A stretch of DNA of 64,000 nt. Source: Psococerastis gibbosa. Its lineage: Eukaryota > Arthropoda > Insecta > Psocodea > Psocidae. The stretch is from assembly GCA_963971405.1 (NCBI GenBank), contig OZ020485.1:6138001-6202000 (forward strand). Reading direction: 5' to 3'. The position numbers and the translations under genes were made by a program. Below the pieces are notes generated by a model. That model ran no database searches. It was not told where the DNA came from and saw only the letters and a program-made list of their open reading frames with translations. Shown one piece after another: positions 24,681 through 36,370 of the stretch (its first letter is position 1; each line of letters opens with the position of its first letter).

Positions 24681-24977
24681 TAATGAGTACGGTGTGTGAA
24701 TTGGGCATTTGTGTTTAATGAGTACTATCTCCATGGTTCTGTTACCCTAGTCCAATTAATTGGTGAAAAAAAAAAAACACGAAAACAGACTAAAATTATA
24801 GCACCTTCAGGGACACATACTCCAGCAGTGGCGTATAATGTATGCTGTATAAAACATTTTCGGGAGGGACTCTGCAGCTGTGAACTTGTTGCCGCGGGCA
24901 GAGGACCGAGGCAAGGTTGGATTGTACCATCCAAACAGCTTACCATTTACTGTAAACCCGAAAATACTGTCCATTAA

Positions 24978-25045
24978 AGCTACATTTTCTGGCCAGCAGT
25001 CCCGGGTCTTCCTAGTTGATAGAAAAAGAGGGCCCTAAAGCCCTA
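24978..25045 (+). mobile_element. SINE S1 fragment
   Basis: It starts inside the family body (gctacattttctggcc) and has an internal deletion before agtcccgggtcttcctagtt. No promoter head remains. Confidence 0.55.
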
Positions 25046-25288
25046 AAGATGAATACGATAATATGATAGCAAGGTCTTCTGATTAAAAAGAAATACTCCA
25101 TGTGGGCTCAGTGGAACCAAGTGAATTACGTAAGTCGATCATTACTGTGGAGTAATCGGTGGTGTGGGCAGATGGGACCATGGTCCAATGCTAGTCCATC
25201 TTCCTGCATTAAAGTGGCACGCCATTTCAGTATATACTATACTTTACTTTTAACACCTCAAAGATTTTACAAAATAACTAGGAGCTAA

Positions 25289-25715
25289 GGCGGCTATTCC
25301 ACTTGTCAGTTTTTCTTCAATTTTGACAATGTTATTGACGGAAATATCATAAATGTTGCATTTATATTTTTACACCTCATTCTTCAATAATTGACCATTT
25401 TTGTTTTCAATTTTTTCCAATTTTGTAAGTTTGCCCTCCGGCGTATTTTTAATTTTATAATCTACAAGAAATTTTATGATTTAAATTACGAAATAATTCG
25501 TTCGTTCTCAAGAAATGAATTTAAATTATTTAACATCTCCAGACGTCATTGTTAAATTTTAGTTTGTTATTGTTTGCAAAGCGTGATTTTATTCTATGAT
25601 CATTGATCAATTTTAACATGCGGAAGTTAAAATGGACAATGACATAGAGTAAAACAAAAATCTCATCAATTATTGACGCACAAATGACGGAATATTGACA
25701 AGTGGAATAGCCGCC
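25289..25715. mobile_element. Harbinger-like foldback MITE, copy (b), TAA duplication
   Basis: The ends GGCGGCTATTCCACTTGTCA and its complement are exact, and TAA flanks both sides (25286-25288, 25716-25718). The centre (atgatcattgatcaatttta) matches the centre of the 3480-3863 element, linking the two despite different arms. Confidence 0.8.
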
Positions 25716-26099
25716 TAAGCAAATTACTCTCACAACGGAATTTTAGGCCACTCGGGACTCATTTAATTACATTTTTATTTTTTTGTCGTTATAACATAAT
25801 TTCTTCCTAAAATTCCTGCTGCAATTTTATTAGTAATAACTAATACTGTTGATTTTCATTTTACCCCGCCAACCCTGACCCTGTCGCCCCAGCTCTGGCT
25901 CGTTAATCACAATAATTATGAGCTTGGAAAGATTTTGAAAAGTTAAATAGACGATTTTCAAGGCGTTAACGTCCGACCAGGGCGAGTTCAGGAAATGGGT
26001 TCGGGCGACCCCCCCCCCCCCCCCACGCTGCGCACGCGGCACTAAGGGGGAAGAAGAAGAAATACACGATTTTCCTAACCCCACCCTACCAAATGAGTA

Positions 26100-27076
26100 A
26101 TCTATTAAGTGACAATCTGAGGGGGAAAAGCCTTACAAGTGTAAAATCAAATACATAATGAAATATCGATCGTAGAGCATTCAAAAATGTACCATCTCAT
26201 AGAAAAATTTTGAAACATGACATGGGTTGTTTCTTACACCGGCTTAGCAATTTCTGATTTTCTTATGATGGGGCTAAAACGCGTAGAGGGGGTTACCGAT
26301 TTGCTCTATTAATAATGATAACTAATAGTAAAAATTAGTCAGAGAACTGAAATGCAAACATATGCAGCCTTCAACCCTGAAGGAATAGATTTTAATTCGG
26401 CACAGTGCGCTGGGATACCATTATCACTGGCATCTCTGCATGTGACACTCACGATCATTAAATTAACACTAGTGGCCCTACTTCCATTATCACGTTGATC
26501 ATATCGAAGGCCATTCTTGCTAAACAGGTGACAAACATTTAGCCGCCATGTAAATAGACAAGCAAATAAGAAGCAAGCATTAATTAACCTACAGAAGTAG
26601 GTAGCCTACATAAATGCTGTTTAGTCGCATGTAAAATTAACAAATTAGACATTTATTTGTCATACAATTAGGCTTCACACTCTGGTTTTAAAATGGAGCA
26701 TACATTGACAAGAAGCTTACTTCTAGAGTAGTAAAATACGTAACGCGAATAAAAAATCAAAAGAAATGTACAAAACCTTAGGATACGCAAAGTATTTCAT
26801 ACAGTATTTCTTTGGACACGGCCCAAGTTTCCTCGGCATCGCACCGCCCGAAATAGGCCTGAGCAAAAATCGGTTCTAGCCATTGCAAATTTAATAAAGC
26901 TTTTATAAAATTATCACACAAAGATTTATTTAAATAAATTAATAAAGTAGAAACTTATGTTGTGACACAAACGGAGGTGTAACCTAACCTAGGTACGAAC
27001 TCAAGAGTGTTTACATTTGTTTTTTTCGGATTTTAGGAAACATACAAAGATGTCATGAAGAGATATTAATATTTAC
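26100..27076. other. Intron sequence, nothing recognised
   Basis: This would be the 5' part of the presumed amphiphysin intron 1. It is AT-rich with no repeat match and no coding signal; the relative absence of repeats next to the exon contrasts with the interval further left. Confidence 0.4.
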
Positions 27077-27145
27077 CTTTTCTTTGGCTCTCCCTGCATG
27101 TTTTTGGACGGATTTAGCAATGAGGGAACTCTTACTCTCGGCCAT
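27077..27145 (-). CDS. Amph: Amphiphysin/BIN1-family first coding exon
   Basis: The 23-residue reading frame starts with ATG at 27145 and contains AKSVQKHAGRAKEK, followed by a GTAAAT donor in phase 0. This matches the N-terminal amphipathic helix (H0) of amphiphysin N-BAR proteins, which senses and bends membranes; the Drosophila protein has the same AKSVQKHAGRAKEK string, and human BIN1 has a related one with an exon boundary at the same place. The ATG sits in a good context (gaaaATGG). No second exon with the N-BAR continuation was recognised on the minus strand to position 1, so intron 1 should exceed 27 kb. VMA21 lies 1.5 kb upstream in the same orientation. Only one short exon is seen, so the identity rests on a strong but brief match. 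Confidence 0.82.
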
Positions 27146-28665
27146 TTTCCGCTCACCGAGAATTGAGAGCAACTGGAGCTGGTTTCTCACATTCCATTGA
27201 TCCTTCATGGCGGTGCAATCACAGACTACAGCTGGTCATAGAGTAAGTTACGTTTGCGCGGGCTTATTCAACTGCTGCCACTATCCCTACTCTTTTTAAA
27301 CTTGTTTTCTTTCAGGTCAAGTATTCTAATTTTTAGTCGAACTTCGTGCTGATGCCTAGTTGCTGTTTGCTCATTTGAATGTTCACTGGATGTGATAGGA
27401 TCAACATCAGATTTTATTTGAAACTGTACGGTAGTTTCTTTTCAATCATTTGGGTACCATGATTTTACAATAGTGCCTACCCAGTGTTCACAGCCTTACA
27501 ATGAGTGGCTCCCATCATCCATGATAAAATTAGGCTGTCATGTCCCAGTCTCCTCTTTAACTCACTGATTAATGGGGTACGATGCAATCGTTGGATATAA
27601 CAAGATTATTGATTCGCATAACCCGCCCCATTACATTTTTACAATTGTTAACAAACGTTGAGTGAAGCAATAGCTACTTGAATAATAAGACTATTATTAT
27701 TTTTTCCGACCTAAGCTACTTGTATTTTATTCACTAGTGTTGCTTGCAGGATACACCAATAATTTATTGACACTCAAAGTAGGTATAGAAGAGAGTGTAG
27801 AGTTGTTGATATCGGTGCAGTAGAAGATTAGTAATAATTACAAAACTTGTGAGAATTATAAAATTGCAGAGGTTTTCATGACCGGAGGCAGATGATACCG
27901 TAGCATCCGGACTGATGGACCTGAAAGAGTTCTTCCAGATAGACCACGGATCATTAGCCCAGATTATACAGTATCATCTTATGAGAACGACTAATGCCTA
28001 TTTAAGACCACTATGCCATTCGGGTAATTTCGTATTGTAGGTACCTATGATTAAAAATCACAGATACAGTAAATGTTTTATTGAAAACATACAACGACCT
28101 AGCTAGACTACAATAATACACCGCGCTCTTATAAATTAAGCTAAGCTTCGGGAAATATCATTCTGGAAATCTTTGAAACCAACATAACTATTTGTTATCA
28201 ATGTAATGTACATACCGCATAAGTGATATACTAATCATTTATTAAACTTGCAAATTATTGCTATTCAAATAACATATGCTCACTTCTATACAAATCTAAA
28301 GCACTCGAATGGAAATACAAAACTTTCTTAGGGCAGCCGATTTAAAAGAGCATCAATCCTTTTGTTTTGATGACCAGCAGAGCGTAATGATATAATTAAC
28401 TTAAGCATAAAAGCTGAGAGAAAAGTTGCTGTTACACAGTCTTCGATTTTTTAAATATAAAACTCGAAGTGTTGTCCGTAATTGATCATGAACAACATTA
28501 CCAAAATCCATAATTCATTAATGTAGACATTTTTGACTCCTCAGAGTATGCTTCAATAAAATTACTAGGTAGATGAGCATCGAACACACACACAGACATC
28601 TTCAAGAATTCATTCGACTGTAAATTTTAAAATTTGGGGTATGAAGACAATATAGGTGAATAGAC
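27146..28665. other. Interval between VMA21 and the amphiphysin exon
   Basis: It must hold the amphiphysin promoter and 5' UTR and the VMA21 3' UTR. At 27875-27950 there is a partial foldback-F fragment (catgaccggaggcagatgat, cggactgatgg). Otherwise nothing is recognised. Confidence 0.4.
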
Positions 28666-29419
28666 TCATTCGATTTTTTCTGGCTTGTCACGTAATCTCT
28701 CATTTTCTCCCCCAGAGTACGCTCTGTATACAAATAATCCTAAAGCAACATGCAACATAACTACGGCGGCAATAGCAGCACAAATGTTGCCGGTTGGTTC
28801 AGAAGGCCCATAAATCCCTGAAACAAGAAGAATTTTTTACTGCTTCTTGGCCATTTTTCGCAGTAACAGTAGAGTTTTCTTAACAAATGCCGTGATTTGA
28901 AGAAAAAAATGAGTTAATTAATTTAATTTTCTCTTGTTGTTGCCTTTGTACCTACGATAATCAATAGAAAGTGGCAATAAGTCCCATTACGACTTCCAAT
29001 GTTCAAATTTCTCATAGGCTCATTACTTAGATACTTAGATAGGTTGCTTGGTTAGGTAACTAGTTAATTGAGTGAATGTTGAGCAATGCGACTGATTTAA
29101 CTGATAAAATAAAAAATAGTATTATCAGATAATAAGCCTGCCATAGCTCGAAGTCCCGAACCCACGTTTCCTAGACTTGTAGATGAAAATATGGATGCAA
29201 TTAGGGTAGCGTTATAAAATAAGCTGTGCAATTTAGATAATTACTAGTAACTGGCGTCCACTAAATATATTTCTAGCCGCGATAAAAATTAAAAAGCACT
29301 TCAGTAAATAATAAAAACTTACTGTCAAATACAAGCAACTTGGTGGTGAAGAAGGTTGAAATTGGTAATGCAATGATAGCTACACTGTAGTAAAACACAG
29401 TTTGGAAGTGATTAAACTC
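28666..29419 (-). CDS. VMA21: VMA21-like V-ATPase assembly factor, last two coding exons (5' exon not found)
   Basis: VMA21 is a small two-pass ER membrane chaperone needed to assemble the V0 sector of the V-ATPase. Exon 29419-29323 (97 nt) encodes the first membrane segment, with VFYYSVAIIALPISTFF followed by TTK. Exon 28817-28666 (152 nt) encodes the second, AIAAVVMLHVALGLFVYRAY, and a short charged tail ending KPEKIE and TGA. The TT/SK position after the first segment and the YRAY after the second match insect VMA21 proteins. The two exons join in phase 1 to give 82 residues, and both splice sites are consensus. The upstream exon must end in phase 0, and no candidate was found within about 500 bp upstream; a 2.2-kb hAT element starts at 29,928, so the first exon may lie beyond it. 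The usual terminal dilysine retrieval signal is not obvious. Confidence 0.85.
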
Positions 29420-29824
29420 CTGAAAATAATAGAGACACAAATAAATAACAAAGTACAACGTTTAAAGTAATATTTCAACCTAAAAATAGAAAAAGTTCCA
29501 CCTACAGTCATATTAAATGTGTGTTTATGTTTATATTTTTCGTCATATGACGATTGACGTGAGTCTACTTTACTCTATGAAATTACGTGGAACTTTAATT
29601 GCTACTACCACTGTTGATTTTCTTTTTAAAAATATTAGTGATTTGCAAGCTTATTATGCATTAATTTTAAATTTAACTTTATATTTAAATTAAAGTTTAT
29701 ATTTGAATGTTTAAAAATTTGAATTATTTTCTATTTTAGAAGAATTCTGAATACTGTTGTCTGCTAATTATCAGGCATCAGTGTTGTTTACATGTACACA
29801 CGTACACAGATCTGAGCGACACTA

Positions 29825-29882
29825 AACTGCGGATTTGCGGACTGCGGACAAGGCCACTGCGGACGAAAGGGTTACATTATGG
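29825..29882. repeat. Inverted partner of a repeat upstream of UROD
   Basis: The stretch with gcggactgcggacaaggcca and ctgcggacgaaagggtta occurs as its reverse complement at 43863-43920, about 130 bp before the UROD start codon. Function unknown. Confidence 0.6.
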
Positions 29883-30824
29883 TCGACGTCATCACATTAT
29901 GTTACGTCATCGATGGAAGGAAGTAAGCAGGGCTGCCACATTCCGTGGTTTACCTCGGAATTCCGTGGGAAATAATTTTATTCCGAAAAATTTCCGGGGT
30001 CAACAATTTTTGAGGTTTTTCTGTGGGATTTTAGGGAAATTTGTTTTTATTTTATTTTTTTAGATTTTTGTCGAATGACCATTGATTCTCTCGCGGTTTC
30101 ATAAAATTGTCGCAAAATTCAAAAAATATAAACACTATTTCCACCTCGAGCCCTACACCTCCATATGATTTGCATGCTGAAGCAGGGGACCAATCGAAAG
30201 TCCACCATATTTTGGCCTAAAATTTTCGCGCCAAATGAAACTCAATAGTTATCATATGGCAGTTATGACAGTTGTCAGCTATTTATTACGACTTAGCTGT
30301 CGTGTGTTTCCCGCCGCTAGCGCACTAAAAATTATTTTAGATTTCTGCATGTTTTTAAAAAGTTACTAGCTTGAGTAGCTTCAGCTTTGTATAATGAATA
30401 AAAGTTAGATGAACCTGAAATAAGATGCCGAGAATTTCATCTAAGCCTATAAAAGTGTGAGGGTGAGAAAAAAGTCAAATCAAATGATTAAATCATGGGA
30501 GCCTATTACATTATTTCCATCGCAAACCTATTTCAAGAAAGGTTTGTAAGTTTATACATACATACATTGGCGTAAATAGGGGGGTCCTGGGGGGAGGCTA
30601 AGCCCGCATTCCCCCCCAGGATTTCTGGTGACAAAGACGTTATGGAGGCGAAAGGCATAGTATCCACAATAACGAAAGGGAAATTAATTCTTGGTACCGG
30701 TATGCTTATTTTACATGAAAGACATCATGAAAAAATCAACACATTGACTTATTTTCACAAAAATATATTACTCAAAATGCTTAAGATCCCAATAGGCCTA
30801 TTTCAGACCTATTTTTTCAAGCTT

Positions 30825-31190
30825 TTTCTTCGGGAAAGACCCCCGGGCCCCCTCAGTGTTAGGTTTATTTGTCGGTACAATCTCAACTGTACTGCATGAA
30901 AAATTCGTAAAACCTCACTAATTTGGACCTATACATCAATTTTCCTTCTCCGGGGGAGACCCCCGGCCCCCCATTCTCCAGGGTTTAATATGCGTAAAAC
31001 CTCACTAATTTGGGCCTATTTATCAATTTTTTTCTACGGGGGAGACCCCCAGGCCCACCCATCACCAGGGTATAAAATGCGAAAAACCTCATTAATTTGG
31101 GCCCATTTATCATTGTTTTTCTCCAGGGGAGACTCCGCGGGCGCCCCCTTCTCCAGGGGATAAAATGTGTAAAACCTCACTAATTCAGGT
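30825..31190 (+). repeat. Tandem array, about 87-bp unit, four copies
   Basis: The block gtaaaacctcactaatttgg recurs at 30907, 30995, 31081 and 31169, spacing 86-88 bp. Each unit also holds gggggagacccccgg and ttctccaggg. It lies inside the hAT-like element. Confidence 0.85.
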
Positions 31191-31925
31191 TTACCATAAC
31201 ATTAATGGCTTGGATTCACGGAGAACAGCTTAGATCTGATAATGACAACCCAAACAAGGTTACCCAGCCCCCTATAATGCTTTTCTCAGCGCTCCAAGTA
31301 TTTTTAATTGTCAACAGCCAATTTTGAATTTGCCACAATTAAAGGTACCTACTTATGGTATACGTGGGTGTAGCTTAGGAGCCTTAGACTATAGGCTACC
31401 ACTCTAGCTTCTGAAAATTAGCAAGATTAAAAGATGAAAAATAACTCACAACTTGGCGTATTGGGTCTCGTTAGATTTAACAAAGAACACAAAACAAAAA
31501 TGAAAAGTTTACAATGGTTGAAATGGTTTTAGAAATTCCTTTTACAGTATAACTGAAATTAGAGGATAGATAACAACACTGGACTTAATTCGAATCTACG
31601 ATCTACGCCTAATCCCGTCCAGTTTTTATGTATCCTCTAATTTTAGTTATAACGTGCTGATTGCCTCTTCAACCAAAGCTAATTTAAAAAGTCAGTGTTA
31701 TATACTCCATATAATACTGCAATATAATTAATTAGATGTCAAAAATAGAAAGTCTCCAGTTATATGTAGAAAACTGGTGAAGTAGGCATGGTGACGTACA
31801 GCAGTCGATAATCTCATAAATAATAAAAATCCGCCTATGCTTAGCATACTACATGAAAACAAACTTAAATCCAGTTTAATTTGTAACATCCTTGGTGTTC
31901 AAAAATGAAAAAAAATGATATATAA

Positions 31926-32065
31926 GGCGCATATTCCATCAACGTCAATAGTGATAGTAAATGTAGTATTGACGTGGTAGTAGACATTAAAGACAGTCTA
32001 AAAATGCCTGCTACCACGTCAATACTACATTTACTATCACTATTGACGTTGGTGGAATATGCGTC
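31926..32065. mobile_element. Harbinger-like foldback MITE, copy (c), TAA duplication
   Basis: It is nearly a perfect hairpin of 140 bp: GGCGCATATTCCATCAACGT at the left and its complement at the right, with gctaccacgtcaatactac in both arms. TAA flanks both ends (31923-31925, 32066-32068). It is nested in the 29928-32160 element and so inserted later. Two opposite-strand short frames here are mirror artefacts. Confidence 0.85.
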
Positions 32066-32605
32066 TAAAAGGGACCAACATTTTAAAAAAAATCCGGGGT
32101 ATTCTGAGGAACTATTTAACAATTTCCGAGGAATACGGCAGAAGTCATTTGGCAGCCCTGGAAGTAAGATGGCGTGTTTTGTTTGTTGAAATATCAGGTG
32201 TGATATTTTTTCAGCTTTTATTTTCTATTAATGAATAAACTAAATTGGTAAGTATGTAGTTTTTTATACAATTTCCGAGCCAATTCTATATTTTATTCCC
32301 TTATTATTGAATTAGCAGACTATCACTATTATTAGATAGGTTCTACTTAACAGTGTAATGGGGCATGGCTCGGCCCTAATTTATCGGTTTTAGTCTAATT
32401 ATTTTTGGTTGTTAATCCCCTTATATATTAGCAAGAAAATAGTTTTGCTCATGAGCCGGAAGCCCTTCTTCGAATGCATCTTTTATCGAAGATGGGTAAT
32501 GATCATAGACAAATAACTAATAATGGGTAATGATCATGGCAATCGTAGTCAAGATTGTACCATTACATGCCATGATAACTATGAAATTATGTCGTTCACT
32601 CTTCA

Positions 32606-32836
32606 TTGAGATTGAGTTCCTCCACCTTCGGGACCAGTTTCCCACCCCCAGATAAAAGGGTGCCCTGCAAGAAAAGACGGTTTTTTTTCCTTATCTCGGC
32701 TCAAAGTAGGTCCCCTATCTGTTCTGGCGCCACTTCGCCCTTCCATCTTCACAAGAAGGTGGTATTTAAACAAGCACCATCAGTGACTACATTCAGGAAA
32801 CGGCTTCAAGATGAACTAAAGAGTGAACGATTGTGA
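32606..32836 (+). pseudogene. Possible LINE C-terminal remnant
   Basis: The open frame ends TTFRKRLQDELKSERL, which resembles C-terminal tails of non-LTR reverse transcriptases, but the rest is not recognisable. It could be chance. Confidence 0.25.
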
Positions 32837-33254
32837 AATGGAATGAGCAGTGAAAATCTGAAAAACTTATTAGTGCATTGCATTACTAATTTTCTACAAC
32901 ACACGCACACGTACAGATTGGGAAATTTTTTTCGGCATCATCTTTGCTCACGTGTGTAGCGTACAGCTAGTTGTTTTCTAGAAATGATTCAATTACGTGC
33001 TATTTGAATAGCTTACATGTTAAACTACTGTACTTCATTGCAACTTTTCAGTTGTAAGGCTCTCAATATAATATTTGGGTATTATTGTTGACTTTCTATG
33101 CTACCCTTGTCCAGCCTGACTGGCTATTATTACTGGAGGTAATAGTTTAGCTTATGAAGCTTTATGATGTACTGAATGCATTTTAAAACATTGGTTTACA
33201 CTTATTTCTTTCTTTACTTGTGACTCCTATTAATTGTCATATGTTTTTTTTTAG

Positions 33255-34425
33255 ATATGGTGACATTTAATCAGCTTGTATAAGTCCTTGATCCAGGAGT
33301 CGAGCTGTTCCTTCATCCATGGAATAAACTTACTGATGGGTAAAAACGCTGTAAATACTCCTTATTGCAGATCTCTACGATAGTAAGGCGTTGAAGAGCC
33401 ATGTGTTGTTGATTTTATGATGTAAAATGTCGATGAAGCGATTAAATCCGAGGACGTTTTGTTATTTGAGAATTTAAATAATTAGGTGAAAGGAGTTTCT
33501 ACAACTCTGCTGCTCGAGGAAGACGAATGTTCATGTGTTAAGATAAAACAGTCATTAATTGGTATCTTATTTAAACGTGAGTTGGATGCTTAATTAGACA
33601 GTTGTAAAACATTGGTCTTTGACAGGAAGCAAGATTTATTTAAATTTTTACAAAATAGGACATTTTGATTGGGTTTAGAAATTTCTTCGCCTTGAAACTA
33701 TTTAGAATCGCTTGTTTTTGTCGGCCTCGAGTGTAGACAATTTTTATGGCATCCTATGCTTTTCCTTACGGGTAAGTGGCAATTAATGTGGGGCTTAGAA
33801 ATATATTAAATGTTCCATTGTATCGGACGTCTGTTGATTGGATGCTTCGAGAACTTGCAATGTTTACCGTACGTGAACAAGTTTTTATTGATACGATGGT
33901 TTTCATTTTTAAAATTATGAACCAGTTATTACCCGAGTACCTACGCTCAAGAATAACTACATTTGGTGAAATTCACACTTATTCTACTAGAAATGTTGGC
34001 GACGGTGTGTTGGTGATGCAGACGTCGGAATTTTTAAGGAAGAGCGTATTCCAAGACGGTCCATCCAAATATAATTCTCTTCGAAGGGATGATTTTTGTA
34101 GATATGGCGACATTGAACAATCTTGTGTAAGTCCTTGAACCAGGAGTCGAACTTTTGTTTAATACATTAATTTTATTGACACGTAAAAATGCTGTTAATA
34201 CTCTTCTCACTGCATATTTCTATAATAGTAAGGCGTTGAAGAGCCATGTGTGATGTGTTGTTGATGTCATGAACAAATATGTCGGTGAAGTGATACATTC
34301 TTACAGTTTAGAGTTTCTTTTAGGAATTTCCACTTCCTAAAACTATTAAGAATTACTTGTTTTTGGCGACCTGGAATTTAGACAATCGGTATTTTATGCT
34401 TTACCTTACGGCTGCTACATGCCCA
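33255..34425 (+). repeat. Duplicated LINE-associated segment (two diverged copies)
   Basis: The block agatatggtgacattt, gtccttgatccaggagtcga, atagtaaggcgttgaagagc recurs about 850 bp later (agatatggcgacattg, gtccttgaaccaggagtcga, atagtaaggcgttgaagagc), and a second shared part (cttgtttttgtcggcctc / cttgtttttggcgacctg) follows each. This suggests a tandem duplication of a LINE 3' region. Confidence 0.6.
33776..34138 (+). pseudogene. LINE reverse-transcriptase C-terminal fragment, second family
   Basis: The frame contains QVFIDTMVFIFKIMNQLLPE, YLRSRITTFGEIHTYSTRN and FLRKSVFQDGPSKYNSL. The Y-STRN and (W/Y)N-L motifs are typical of the end of CR1/Jockey-type reverse transcriptases; a relative lies on the minus strand at 43166-43522. 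5' truncated. Confidence 0.6.
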
Positions 34426-34609
34426 TACTTTATTTTACAGTATATAGTACAGCATTTTTAATTAAAATCAATTGCGAGCTGTCCCAGTCGAAGAAAAAGT
34501 GCAGATCAAGGATTCGATCCAAACCTTCCAGCACTCAATCCTCTGCCATGTTAATATGGCGTTCATGATTGGCAGTAAATTTTACAAAGTTAATAATGAG
34601 ACCGAAGAA

Positions 34610-34820
34610 CCAGTAGAATACGGACTGATGGGCCTTGGTCGAAATGAAAGTGAACTTCCAAACGTTTCGTCAACATCTGCGGTGCATCTTCAGTGGCGCT
34701 GCGTAGACTTCGAATGTTGTACCTCGGTGGCTCCGTAGCAAGATTCATTCGAAACGTTTGGAAGTTCACTTTCATTTCGACCACGGCCCATCAGCCCGGA
34801 TTCTACTGGTTCTTCGTTTG
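34610..34820. mobile_element. Foldback family F, inverted-repeat copy
   Basis: The arms are gaagaaccagtagaatacgg to cttccaaacgtttcg and the complement gaaacgtttggaagttcact to attctactggttcttcg. The other two units lack it, so it inserted into the first. Family fragments also lie at about 1.9 and 38.6 kb. Confidence 0.65.
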
Positions 34821-35243
34821 CAGTTACACATAAGGAGACTATTATGTATATTTATTTAACTTTTCAATTGTTTCAGGAATATGCACTGAGGGATAACCAA
34901 TTGTCCAGAGATGTCGAAATAGAAACTTCATAAGATTTAATACTACACATGCAGACTGCAGTAAGTTAGCCTATTTCTTTTAGCAGTTTTAGCAATGGAC
35001 GGGTAAGACACTAAGAACTTTTTGTACGTTTGGACGCTTCCTTTTCAATCGTATCTTTTGACATGCTTACTTTCTTAAAAACTACGAAAAAAAAACTATA
35101 ATTCATGAAATATTCGGTGGATATGGCAATTATCACTGAAACGGTTTGATAATATATTAACAAAAATCAAAGATATACGCATAATGTATGAATTATTATT
35201 ATTAACTACTGTATGTACTTAACTGTGCAGTGGCTCAGCGTTA

Positions 35244-35501
35244 AGCTGGCCATTCACGAGGGCTCCCAACGGACTCGCGCCAAGCCAAATGGCGCGTCCT
35301 CTTCCATTTGGCGTTAGCGCCATTTAGAGGGGTCATTCACGACTTCTTCCATATCGTCACACTGTACAATGTGAAAGATTTAGAGCGACTGGTTCAGCGT
35401 AGTCGTGAATGACCCCTCTAAATGGCGCTAACGCCAAACGGAACAAGACGCGCCATTTGGCTTGGCGCGAGCCCGATTGGAGCCCTAGTCAATGGCTAGG
35501 T
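35244..35501. mobile_element. Harbinger-like foldback MITE, copy (e), TTA flanks
   Basis: The ends AGCTGGCCATTCACGAGGGC and ACCTAGCCATTGACTAGGGC (right, complement) match in part, and TTA flanks both (35241-35243, 35502-35504). Inner arms are long and GC-rich (aaatggcgctaacgccaa occurs near both arms). It is a strong hairpin. Confidence 0.65.
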
Positions 35502-35751
35502 TTAACTTTATGGATTCGTTCTAATTGTTTTGAATGTCAATTCTCTTATACATAGTCTCGCCATATGTTCTGTTTCAATGTTTGTAATATTAATAAATTT
35601 ATCAGGTAGACACTTGTTGTAAATAAATGAATGATTCACAAAGTTTAACATTTTATGCACAAAATATTAAAATTTCACCAAAATACAACTTTAATTGGCT
35701 GACTTAGGAGGGAGCAACGAGGACCGGATGGTAGTAATTGCGCTGTTCAAC

Positions 35752-35880
35752 ACTTGCTACATTTTCTGGCCATGCTTCGGAGGGCATGTAAAGCAGGCGG
35801 TCCCGAGTGTTCCTTTTTTATTGTAAGTGAGGGCTTTGTAGCCCCAACTCAGCTATCTTGACTTAGTAATAGAACGAAAA
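35752..35880 (+). mobile_element. SINE S1, 5'-truncated copy
   Basis: It starts at acacttgctacattttctgg just after the box B position and ends in cttagtaatagaacg followed by A-rich sequence. 5' truncation is usual for LINE-driven insertion. Confidence 0.7.
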
Positions 35881-36370
35881 AAAGTCAAGAATATATTTTA
35901 TTCATTTAGTGTAGCATTTTTAATTAAAATATATGACGAGGTGTCACACTGGAAGGAAAAGTGCAGGAGATCAAGGATTCGATCCAAACACTTCCAGCAC
36001 TCAAGCTCAATACTCTGCCATGTCAATATGGTGTTCACATTACCTACTCTTGCTGAAAAGTGAGAACCTTCGTCACGACAAATAAGAGCTAGAATATGAG
36101 CAGGTCAGAACGTAACCTTTTTGGTCGGGCAATCATCTCGTCCACATGGATTCTGTTCGCTCCAATTTGGGACCAGATTAAATTTCAATGGTAGTTTTAC
36201 GTTATAATCATAAAATACACGACAGGTTTCGGCTCACGCCATCGCATTTCATTTCATAATTTGTACCATAATTGACAGTACATTTTACAAAGTTAGTAAG
36301 GAGAGTATTATGAATATTAATTTAACTTCTCAATTGTTTCAGGAATATGCACTGAGAGGTAACCACCAAT

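Larger units (their letters stand above)
29928..32160. mobile_element. 2.2-kb hAT-like element with exact 8-bp duplication
   Basis: It starts CAGGGCTGCCACATTCC and ends TTTGGCAGCCCTG; gaagtaag is duplicated exactly at both sides (29920-29927, 32161-32168). Longer subterminal similarity includes ttccgtgg/tcctcggaa and ccggggt blocks. CAGGGCTGCC termini are typical of hAT transposons. No transposase frame was found, so it is a non-autonomous or gutted copy. It contains an 87-bp tandem array and a younger MITE. Confidence 0.82.

Noticed and set aside
27209-27245. Possible divergent first exon on the plus strand (MAVQSQTTAGHR then GTAAGT)
   Set aside because: There is a good donor but no partner exon; it lies within the likely amphiphysin promoter and could be chance.
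31865-32189. Two opposite-strand frames with the same LLSLLTLxEYA string
   Set aside because: The identity arises because the DNA is a near-perfect hairpin (MITE 31926-32065).
33360-33410. Minus-strand start exon candidate (MALQRLTIVEIC) with a GTAAGT
   Set aside because: The same sequence recurs at about 34200 as part of a duplicated LINE-associated segment, so it is repeat DNA.
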